Below are positions 21,372-28,860 of a DNA stretch of 64,000 nucleotides, in pieces. Positions within the stretch are counted from its first letter, which is position 1. Every line of letters begins with the position of its first letter. Below the pieces are notes generated by a model. That model did no database searches. It saw only the letters and a list, made by a program, of their open reading frames with translations, and was not told the DNA's origin. The translations under genes and the position numbers were made by a program. This DNA comes from Lentzea pudingi (lineage in GTDB: Bacteria > Actinomycetota > Actinomycetes > Mycobacteriales > Pseudonocardiaceae), in assembly GCF_014646255.1 (NCBI RefSeq), contig NZ_BMNC01000001.1, forward strand, positions 248,001-312,000, in the 5' to 3' direction.

Positions 21372-22565
21372 GTGGCAGAAGTCGTTCTGACGGGGCTGGG
21401 CAAGGCCTACGGTGACGGCACCCGTGCGGTCACCGATCTCAACCTGGAGATCCGCGACGGCGAGTTCCTGGTGCTCGTGGGCCCGTCGGGCTGCGGCAAG
21501 ACGACGGCGCTGCGGATGATCGCCGGGCTCGAGCAGATCACCGAGGGCACGATCCACATCGGTGAGAAGGTCGTCAACGAGGTGCCGTCCCGCGACCGCG
21601 ATGTTGCGATGGTGTTCCAGTCGTACGCGCTCTACCCGCACCTCAACGTGTACGACAACATCGCGTTCGGCCTCACGCTGCGCAAGCTCGCGAAGAAGGA
21701 GATCGACCACCGCGTCCGCGAGGTGGCCGGCGTCCTCGAACTGACCGAGCACCTCGGTCGCCTGCCCCGCAACCTCTCCGGCGGGCAACGCCAGCGCGTC
21801 GCGATGGGCCGGGCGATCGTGCGGGCCCCGCAGGCGTTCCTGATGGACGAGCCGCTGTCCAATCTGGACGCCAAGCTGCGCGTGCAGATGCGAGCGCAGA
21901 TCGCCCGCATCCAGCGCGAGATCGGCGTGACGACCGTGTACGTCACGCACGACCAGACCGAGGCCATGACGCTCGGGGACCGCGTGGCCGTCATGCGGCG
22001 CGGTGTGCTGCAGCAGGTCGGGCCGCCCCAGGAGCTCTACGACCGGCCGGTCAACCTGTTCGTCGCCGGGTTCATCGGGTCGCCGGGCATGAACCTGGTG
22101 TCCGCGAAGCTCGACGAGAACGACGGCCGCTTCTGGGTCTCGCTCAACTCCGACGCGTTGCTGCTGCCGGAGTCCGTGCTGCAGCAACGGCCCGCGCTCA
22201 AGCAGTACGTCGGCCGTGACGTCGTGGTCGGCATCCGCCCGGAGGACATGGAGGACACGGCCCTCGCCGACGCACGTGAGGGCGAGATCCTCCATTCGGT
22301 CGCGGATCTGGTCGAGGCCATGGGCTCGGACGTCCTCGTGCACTTCCCGGTCGACGTCCCGCCGGTCGTCACCGACGACACCCGTGAGCTCGCGAAGGAC
22401 GCCGGCACCGACGACCTGCCCGGCGTCAAGGACAAGGGGACCGTCCTCGTCGGACGGTTCAGCCCGCGCACCCGCATCTACGAAGGACAACCCGTCGCTG
22501 CCTGGGTGGACACGTCCCGGCTGCACTTCTTCGACCCGGCCACCGGGTCCTCGATCTGGAAGTAG
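21372..22565 (+). CDS. Sugar ABC transporter ATPase (MsiK/UgpC type)
   Basis: A 397-residue ATPase. Walker A GPSGCGKTTALRMIAG, Q-loop VFQSYALYPHLNVYDN, signature LSGGQRQRVAMGRAIVR, Walker B AFLMDEPLSNLDAK and switch VTHDQTEAMTL are all intact. A C-terminal MalK/UgpC-type regulatory OB domain (~240-397) includes PPQELYDRPVNLFVAGFIGS. It energises the two permeases encoded downstream; in actinomycetes such ATPases can serve several sugar importers, so it may also drive the ABC system at 59.9 kb, which has no ATPase gene in view. GTG at 21372 is chosen because AGGGAG precedes it by five bases. The lipoprotein gene follows after 10 bp. Confidence 0.93.
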   Translation: MAEVVLTGLGKAYGDGTRAVTDLNLEIRDGEFLVLVGPSGCGKTTALRMIAGLEQITEGTIHIGEKVVNEVPSRDRDVAMVFQSYALYPHLNVYDNIAFGLTLRKLAKKEIDHRVREVAGVLELTEHLGRLPRNLSGGQRQRVAMGRAIVRAPQAFLMDEPLSNLDAKLRVQMRAQIARIQREIGVTTVYVTHDQTEAMTLGDRVAVMRRGVLQQVGPPQELYDRPVNLFVAGFIGSPGMNLVSAKLDENDGRFWVSLNSDALLLPESVLQQRPALKQYVGRDVVVGIRPEDMEDTALADAREGEILHSVADLVEAMGSDVLVHFPVDVPPVVTDDTRELAKDAGTDDLPGVKDKGTVLVGRFSPRTRIYEGQPVAAWVDTSRLHFFDPATGSSIWK

Positions 22566-22575
22566 GAGCGCTTCG

Positions 22576-23862
22576 ATGAGGAAGCAATGGATCGCGCTGC
22601 TCGCGTTGACCACCCTGGCCACCGCCTGCACCGGGGGCGCCGCGGGGACGGGCACCTCCGAGGAGTTCCCGGGCCAGACCATCGAGGTCGTCGGCCCGTG
22701 GACCGGTGACGAGCAGAAGAGCTTCGAACAGGTGCTCAAGGTGTTCTCCGACAAGACGAAGGCCGTGGTCAAGTACACGCCCGCCGGTGACGAACTGCCG
22801 ACGGTGGTACAGACCAGGATCTCGGGCGGCACACCGCCGAACGTCGCGCTGATCGCCCAGCCCGGCCTCGTCGAGCAGTTCGCGAAGGCCGGCGCGCTCA
22901 AGCCGGTGAACGCCGACGTCGAGAAGGCCGTCACCGACCACAACGCGGCCGTGTGGAAGAAGCTCGGCACCTTCGACGGCAAGCTCTACGGCTTCACCTT
23001 CAAGACTGCCAACAAGTCCGCGTTCTGGTACAGCGAGAAGGCCTTCCAGCAGGTCGGCGCCACTCCGCCGGCCACGTGGGACGACCTGATCAAGGTCAGC
23101 AGGACGATCTCCGAGACGGGCCTCGCCCCGGTGTCGGTCGGCGGCGCGGACGGCTGGACGCTCACCGACTGGTTCGAGAACGTCTACCTGCGCACCGCGG
23201 GCCCGGACAACTACGACAAGCTCGCGAAGCACGAGATCCCGTGGACCGACCCCAGCGTGAAGAAGGCGCTGGAGGAGCTGGCGAAGCTCTGGGGCGACCC
23301 GACGCTGATCGCGGGCGGCGCGCTGCAGACCGAGTTCCCGAAGTCCGTGATCAACGTCTTCGGCGAGCCCTCCACGGCCGCGATGGTCTTCGAGGCGGAC
23401 TTCGTCGCGAGCGTCATCACCACGAACACCAAGGCGAAGGTCGGGCAGGACGCCAAGTTCTTCCCGTTCCCGTCCGTCGCGGGCAGCAAGGACGCCGTGG
23501 TCGCCGGTGGTGACATGGCCGTGCAGTTCAAGGACGACGCGGCGACCACCGCGCTGATGAAGTTCCTGGCCTCGCCCGAGTCCGGCAAGGTGTGGGCCGA
23601 GCTCGGTGGATTCCTCTCGCCCAACAAGGACATCCCGGAGACCTCCTACCCCGACGACGTGACGCAGGAGCTCGCGAAGCGGATCGTCGACGCCGGGGAC
23701 AACGTCCGCTTCGACATGTCCGACCTCGCGCCGGCCGCGTTCGGTGGCACGAAGGGCGCGGGGGAGTGGAAGGACCTGCAGGACTTCCTGGCCGACCCGA
23801 AGAACGTCGACGGCATCATGGCGCGCCTGGAAGCCAACGCCGCCAAGGCCTACGGAAAATGA
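22576..23862 (+). CDS. Sugar-binding lipoprotein of ABC transporter
   Basis: The 428-residue protein carries a lipoprotein signal, MRKQWIALLALTTLATAC, with the lipid-modified Cys18. The rest is a cluster B/family 1 extracellular solute-binding protein: IEVVGPWTGDEQKSFEQVL, PNVALIAQPGLVEQFAKAG, KLYGFTFKTANKSAFWYSEK and TPPATWDDLIKVSR. It should capture a sugar, probably an alpha-glucoside or oligosaccharide, outside the membrane. AGGAG lies before ATG 22576. Its stop overlaps the first permease start (ATGA). It is second in the operon, after the ATPase. Confidence 0.92.
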   Translation: MRKQWIALLALTTLATACTGGAAGTGTSEEFPGQTIEVVGPWTGDEQKSFEQVLKVFSDKTKAVVKYTPAGDELPTVVQTRISGGTPPNVALIAQPGLVEQFAKAGALKPVNADVEKAVTDHNAAVWKKLGTFDGKLYGFTFKTANKSAFWYSEKAFQQVGATPPATWDDLIKVSRTISETGLAPVSVGGADGWTLTDWFENVYLRTAGPDNYDKLAKHEIPWTDPSVKKALEELAKLWGDPTLIAGGALQTEFPKSVINVFGEPSTAAMVFEADFVASVITTNTKAKVGQDAKFFPFPSVAGSKDAVVAGGDMAVQFKDDAATTALMKFLASPESGKVWAELGGFLSPNKDIPETSYPDDVTQELAKRIVDAGDNVRFDMSDLAPAAFGGTKGAGEWKDLQDFLADPKNVDGIMARLEANAAKAYGK

Positions 23863-25157
23863 GGCTTCGCAGCCCGAACGTGGACGCCGCGCCGGGGCGC
23901 TCGCCCCGGCAGGCGATCCCGTTCCTGCTCCCCGCACTGGTGGTGCTGGCCGCGCTGGTCCTGTACCCGCTGGTGTTCTCGCTGATCCGCAGCTTCTTCG
24001 ATGCGTCGGGGGACGAGTTCGTCGGCGTGGACAACTACGTCGACACGTTCACCGACTCGCGGACGCTGACCGCGTTCCGCAACAACGTGATCTGGGTGGT
24101 GGTCGCCCCGGCGGCCGTCACCGGCATCGGGCTGGTCCTCGCGGTGCTGACCGAACGGATCAGGTGGGCGACGGCGTTCCGGCTGGTGTTGTTCATGCCC
24201 ATGGCGATCTCGCTGTTCGCCTCGGGCATCATCTTCCGGCTCGTGTACGAGCAGTCGCCGGACCAGGGCGTCGTGAACGCGGTCGTGGTCGGCGTGCACG
24301 ACGTGTTCAGCCCGGCCTCGAAGTACCCCAACGCACGGCCTCGTGACGGTTACGCCGCAACGGATGCGGGCTACGCCGGGATCAGGCCGGCGAAGGCGGG
24401 CGACACGATCACGTTGCCGCTCATCGGGTACCCGCCGCAGGACCTGCCGCCGCAGGCGCTGCCGGCCTCTCCTCCGGCCGCGGGCACCGAGGAGCTGCGC
24501 GGGGTCATCTGGCTCGACGTGTCGGTCGGCGGCAAGGCGGGCACGGTCGACCCGACCGAGCGCGGCATGCCCGGCATCGCCGTGGAGGCGGTGCGGGACG
24601 GGCAGGTCGTCGCCCGCACCACGACCGGCGACGACGGCAGGTTCACGTTCCCCGACCTGGGCACCGCGGACGTGACCGTGCGGCTGCCGGAGGACAACTT
24701 CACGCTGCCGTTCCGCGGCCTGACCTGGCTCGGGGCGTCGCTGATCACCCCGGTGATCATCTCGTCCTGGATCTGGATCATGACCGGGTTCGCGATCACG
24801 TTCATCGCGGCGGGCCTCTCGGCGATCCCGCGCGACGCCCTGGAGGCCGCGCGCGTCGACGGCGCGACCGAGTGGCAGGTGTTCCAGCGCGTCACCGTCC
24901 CGCTGCTCTCACCCGTGCTGCTGGTGGTGTTCGTGACACTCGTGATCAACGTGCTGAAGATCTTCGAGCTGGTGTTCGTCATCGCGCCGGGTTCGGTGCA
25001 GTCCGAGGCCAACGTGCTGGCCCTGCAGATGTGGCAGGTGTCCTTCGGCACGGGCGGGGACCAGGGGGCCGGCAGCGCGCTCGCGGTGATCCTGTTCCTG
25101 CTGGTGGCCCCGGCGATGCTGTTCAACATCCGCCGATTCCGACGGGAGCGGTCATGA
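23859..25157 (+). CDS. ABC sugar permease with Ig-like extracellular insertion
   Basis: The 432 residues exceed the usual ~300 of MalF-type permeases in actinomycetes. TM1 is near 18-43 and further helices follow at ~75-97 and ~108-130. Then a ~140-residue insertion (about 145-285) interrupts the membrane core. Its second half (~212-280) looks like a SpaA/prealbumin-type beta domain: GVIWLDVSV, GMPGIAVEAVRDGQVVARTT and DDGRFTFPDLGTADVTVRLP. The core then resumes, with the EAA loop AIPRDALEAARVDGATEWQV. The insertion lies where E. coli MalF has its large periplasmic P2 loop, which contacts the binding protein. It may therefore dock the lipoprotein encoded upstream. ATGA overlaps on both sides show tight coupling. 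Confidence 0.9.
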   Translation: MRLRSPNVDAAPGRSPRQAIPFLLPALVVLAALVLYPLVFSLIRSFFDASGDEFVGVDNYVDTFTDSRTLTAFRNNVIWVVVAPAAVTGIGLVLAVLTERIRWATAFRLVLFMPMAISLFASGIIFRLVYEQSPDQGVVNAVVVGVHDVFSPASKYPNARPRDGYAATDAGYAGIRPAKAGDTITLPLIGYPPQDLPPQALPASPPAAGTEELRGVIWLDVSVGGKAGTVDPTERGMPGIAVEAVRDGQVVARTTTGDDGRFTFPDLGTADVTVRLPEDNFTLPFRGLTWLGASLITPVIISSWIWIMTGFAITFIAAGLSAIPRDALEAARVDGATEWQVFQRVTVPLLSPVLLVVFVTLVINVLKIFELVFVIAPGSVQSEANVLALQMWQVSFGTGGDQGAGSALAVILFLLVAPAMLFNIRRFRRERS

Positions 25158-26059
25158 CCCTGGTGGCCGAAGAGGTCCGCATCGACGTGCCCGTCTCGGG
25201 CACGCCCAGGCGGGGGGTGCTGACGCGGCTCGTGGGCCGGCTCGGCAACGGTGTCGTGCAGGTGGTGCTCGCCCTGGTGGCGGTGTTCTGGCTGGTGCCG
25301 GTGTTCGGCCTGCTGATCGCGTCGTTGCGCGACGAGTCGGCCAACACCGCGAGCGGCTGGTGGACGATCTTCACCAAGCCCGCCGAGCTGACGCTCGCGA
25401 ACTACGCCGAGCTGGTCTCGAACCACGCGGTGTGGCAGTCGTTCCTCAACACCTTCTACATCGCCGTTCCCGCAACGGTTCTGGTCGTCGTGATGGCGTC
25501 CCTGGCCTCGTACGCCCTGGCGTGGATCGAGTTCCCGGGCCGCGAGACGCTGACCGTCGTCGTGGTGGGGCTGCTGGTGATGCCGATCCAGGTCGCGCTG
25601 ATCCCGGTGGCGAAGCTGTTCGGGGCGCTGGGGCTGTTCGGCACGATCACCGGCGTGGTGCTGTTCCACGTCGCGTTCGGCCTGCCGTTCGCCATCTTCC
25701 TGCTGCGCAACTTCTTCGCGGGCATCCCGCGCGACCTGATCGAGGCCGCGCGGATGGACGGCTCGACGGAGTGGGTGATCTTCAAGCGGGTGATCCTGCC
25801 GGTGGCGAAGCCCGCGATCGCCTCGCTGACGATCTTCCAGTTCCTCTGGGTCTGGAACGACCTGCTCGTCGCGCTGGTGTTCGCGGACCAGGACTCGGCG
25901 CCGATCACGGTGGCGCTGCGGGCCCAGCTGCGGCAGTTCGGCACCAACATCGACATGCTCTCCACGGGCGCGTTCCTGTCGATGATCGTGCCGCTCGCGG
26001 TGTTCCTGGTGTTCCAGAAGTACTTCGTGCAGGGCGTCCTGGCGGGGTCGACGAAGTAG
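25154..26059 (+). CDS. ABC sugar permease (MalG type)
   Basis: The 301-residue permease has about six membrane helices. The first is VVQVVLALVAVFWLVPVFGL (~35-55). A MalG-like EAA loop, GIPRDLIEAARMDGSTEWVI, follows. The C terminus FQKYFVQGVLAGSTK is the standard end of MalG-type permeases. It forms the channel with the preceding permease and is driven by the ATPase at 21.4 kb. The start overlaps the previous stop (ATGA). The operon ends here: a 13-bp GC-rich hairpin follows two bases after the stop. Confidence 0.93.
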   Translation: MTLVAEEVRIDVPVSGTPRRGVLTRLVGRLGNGVVQVVLALVAVFWLVPVFGLLIASLRDESANTASGWWTIFTKPAELTLANYAELVSNHAVWQSFLNTFYIAVPATVLVVVMASLASYALAWIEFPGRETLTVVVVGLLVMPIQVALIPVAKLFGALGLFGTITGVVLFHVAFGLPFAIFLLRNFFAGIPRDLIEAARMDGSTEWVIFKRVILPVAKPAIASLTIFQFLWVWNDLLVALVFADQDSAPITVALRAQLRQFGTNIDMLSTGAFLSMIVPLAVFLVFQKYFVQGVLAGSTK

Positions 26060-26061
26060 AA

Positions 26062-26094
26062 GGCCGGTTGCCGCCCCCGTCGCGGCAACCGGCC
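26062..26094 (+). terminator. Terminator hairpin after the ABC operon
   Basis: Perfect 13-bp arms GGCCGGTTGCCGC (26062-26074) and GCGGCAACCGGCC (26082-26094) surround seven bases, directly after the last permease stop. A second, weaker inverted repeat, GGTGGCCGG/CCGGCCACC, lies at 26104-26139. There is no T-run, as is usual in actinomycetes. Confidence 0.8.
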
Positions 26095-26230
26095 CTCCCG
26101 GTGGGTGGCCGGTCCCCCCGGACCCGTGTCCCGGCCACCTGATCTGGAACTCATTCTTTAGCCCGAACGGCGGCGGCGACAGCGACAACCCGCACAACTC
26201 ACCGATACAGTTGGTGCAGGGGAGGGCTGT

Positions 26231-28813
26231 GTGGACGGGTCTTTCGGCGCGTTGCTGCGCCACCACCGGCTGGCCGCGGCGCTGACCCAGGAAGCGCTCG
26301 CCGAGCAGGCCGGGATCAGTGCTCAGGCGATCGGCGCGCTCGAACGCGGCGTCCGCCGGTACCCCCACCGCGAGACCGTCACACGGCTGGCCAGGGCGTT
26401 GCGGCTGGGCGCGGAGGAGCAGTCCGGCCTGGTCACCGCCGCGTCCCGCCCGTCGGTGCCCCGGCCCGACCCCGAACCGTCCGGCCAGGTCGTCGCCGCC
26501 CAGCTGCCGGCGAGCGTGCAGGGCTTCACGGGCCGTGAGGGCGTTCTGCTGACCATGGACGCGTTGCTCGCGCACGAGCCGAACGCCGTGGTCGTCTCCG
26601 CGATCGCGGGCATGGCCGGCATCGGCAAGACGACGCTGGCCGTGCACTGGGCCCACCTGTCCCGGTCGCGGTTCCCGGACGGTCAGCTGTTCCTGAACCT
26701 GCGCGGGCACGGCGGCGGCGCCCCGGTGACGCCGCTCGAAGCGTTGGGGCACCTGCTCGTGGGCCTGGGGCTGGACCGCGCCGAGATCCCCGCCGACGTC
26801 GAGACCGCCGCCGCCACCTACCGCACGCTGCTGGCCGACCGGCGCGTGCTGGTGGTGCTGGACGACGCGGTCGACGCTCGTCAGGTCCGGCCACTGCTGC
26901 CGGGCTCTCCAGGGTGTCTCGTGCTCGTGACCAGCAGATATCGGCTCGACGGCCTGGTCGCGCGGGACGGCGCCCGGCGGATCCAGCTGGAGCAGCTGAG
27001 CCCGGAGGCGGCACGGGCGCTGCTCGCCCACGTGCTGGGGGAGCAGCGGGTCGCGGCGGAACCCGGCGCCGTCGCGGAGCTCGTGGAGCTGTGCGCGGGG
27101 CTGCCCCTGGCGTTGCGGATCGCGGCGGCCCACCTGCTCGGCGGCCGCACGATCAGCGGGTACGTGGCCGCGTTGCGGTCCGGCGACAGGCTCGCCTCGC
27201 TGGCCACGCCCGGCGACCCCGACACGGCGGTGGGGGCGGCGTTCGACCTGTCCTACGAGGCGCTCGAACCCGCCGCGCGCCGGGTGTTCCGCCTGATGGG
27301 GCACATGCCGGGCCGCGACCTGACCGCGGACGCGATCGCCGCGCTGACGGCGCTGGACCCGGCCGAGACCGAGCGCTGCCTGCACCTGCTCACCGCCGCG
27401 CACCTGGTGGACGAGCGCGAGCCGGGCCGCTACACGTTCCACGACCTCCTGCGCCTGCACGCGGCACGCCTGGCCGACACCGAACGGGAGGCCGCGACCG
27501 AACGCCTGTGGGGCCACTTCGCACTGACCTTGCTGAACGCCGGCGAACGCGTCGACCCGCGCACGTACCGGCACGTCCTGGCCGAGGACTACCGCCACAC
27601 CACGTTCATCGACGACGTCATCGCGAACACGTGGATCGACGTGGAGACCGAGAACCTGGTCGCCACCACCCACGCCGCCGCGTCCGCCGGCCACACCCGC
27701 CTCGCCGTGCAACTGCTGATCGCGCTGCACCCGCAGTTCGAGCGCCACCGCATGGACTCGGTCTGGCTGACCACCGGCACCGCCGTCCTGGACGCCGCCC
27801 GCCGCACCGGCGACCTGCTCGCCGAGGCGCACGCGCTGCGGATCATCGGCGACGCGCACTGGTGCGCCTGCGACTACGAGCAGTCGCTGACGTTCCTGGG
27901 CATGGCCCTGACCGCCGCCGAAACGCTGGGACACAGCGAGTTCTACCGCGTGGTGCTGTGCGCGCTGGGCCGGACGTCGATCTCGATGGGCCGCCCGCGC
28001 GACTGCGCCGACTACTACCAGCGGGCCCGCGAGCTGTGGCGCCAGGACGGCCGCCCCACCGACGGCTCGCTCGTGCTCGGCGACGCGTACTGGGAGCTCG
28101 GCGAGCTGCGCCAGGCCTACGACCTGCACACCGAGGCGATCGCGGTGTCGCGGCGGAAGGGCATCCGCTTCGGAGTGCTGCTGGGCGAGACGCACGCGGG
28201 CCGTTCCTGCCAGGCACTGGGCCACCTGGAACGGGCGATCGAGCACTACGAGACCGGTCTCGCGCTGTGCCGCGAGTTCGCCGAACCGGCCGAGGAGGCC
28301 GGCAACCTCGCCAACCTCTCCGGTGCCTACCGCGACCTGGAGAAGTACGACCTCGCCCTGGACACCGCGCGCGAGGCGCTGGAGATCGCGACGCGCCTGG
28401 GCATGCGGCGCACGCAGATCAGCGCGTGGCACGTGCTCGGCAGCACCCACCTCCTGCTCGGCTACGACGACGCGGCGCGCAACGAGCTGCGGACCGCGTT
28501 GGAGCTGGCGCTCGCGTCGTCGCACCAGCGCGGCCGGTGTGACGCGCTGATCTCGTTGGCAGCGCTGGAGTTGCGGCACGGGCAGTGCGCGTCCGCGCGG
28601 GTGCTGGCCGCGGAGGCGCTGGAGGTCAGCCGGGGGACCGGGCACCGGTTGATCGAGGGGGAGAGCTTGCGCGTGCTCGCCGAGGTCGATCTCGCGGAGG
28701 AACGGGTGGAGGACGCTCGTGCACGTGCTGAGGAGGCTCGGGCGTTGCACGCGCGTTCCGGTTACCGGCTCGGCGAAGAACGAGTCGCGGACCTCCTGCG
28801 CCGCATCGGATGA
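26231..28813 (+). CDS. XRE-NB-ARC-TPR STAND regulator
   Basis: The product has 860 residues. A Cro/C1-type helix-turn-helix lies at ~5-62 (LTQEALAEQAGISAQAIGAL). The NB-ARC ATPase has Walker A GMAGIGKT (127-134), Walker B VLVVLDDA and VTSRYRLDGL. A winged-helix ARC region includes LELCAGLPLALRIAAAHLLG-like residues and FHDLLRLHAARLA. From about residue 480 come TPR repeats. The STAND switch probably assembles on a ligand and uses the HTH to bind DNA. GTG at 26231 follows GGAGGG by four bases. It is convergent with a second member of the same family at 28861-31188. Targets are unknown. Confidence 0.9.
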   Translation: MDGSFGALLRHHRLAAALTQEALAEQAGISAQAIGALERGVRRYPHRETVTRLARALRLGAEEQSGLVTAASRPSVPRPDPEPSGQVVAAQLPASVQGFTGREGVLLTMDALLAHEPNAVVVSAIAGMAGIGKTTLAVHWAHLSRSRFPDGQLFLNLRGHGGGAPVTPLEALGHLLVGLGLDRAEIPADVETAAATYRTLLADRRVLVVLDDAVDARQVRPLLPGSPGCLVLVTSRYRLDGLVARDGARRIQLEQLSPEAARALLAHVLGEQRVAAEPGAVAELVELCAGLPLALRIAAAHLLGGRTISGYVAALRSGDRLASLATPGDPDTAVGAAFDLSYEALEPAARRVFRLMGHMPGRDLTADAIAALTALDPAETERCLHLLTAAHLVDEREPGRYTFHDLLRLHAARLADTEREAATERLWGHFALTLLNAGERVDPRTYRHVLAEDYRHTTFIDDVIANTWIDVETENLVATTHAAASAGHTRLAVQLLIALHPQFERHRMDSVWLTTGTAVLDAARRTGDLLAEAHALRIIGDAHWCACDYEQSLTFLGMALTAAETLGHSEFYRVVLCALGRTSISMGRPRDCADYYQRARELWRQDGRPTDGSLVLGDAYWELGELRQAYDLHTEAIAVSRRKGIRFGVLLGETHAGRSCQALGHLERAIEHYETGLALCREFAEPAEEAGNLANLSGAYRDLEKYDLALDTAREALEIATRLGMRRTQISAWHVLGSTHLLLGYDDAARNELRTALELALASSHQRGRCDALISLAALELRHGQCASARVLAAEALEVSRGTGHRLIEGESLRVLAEVDLAEERVEDARARAEEARALHARSGYRLGEERVADLLRRIG

Positions 28814-28860
28814 CGCTCCAGCGGGCACGACGAGGTGGAGGGTGAAGCGCCCTACCGGAC

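Noticed and set aside
28814..28860. Terminator between the two convergent STAND genes
   Set aside because: The 47-bp spacer has no convincing inverted repeat.
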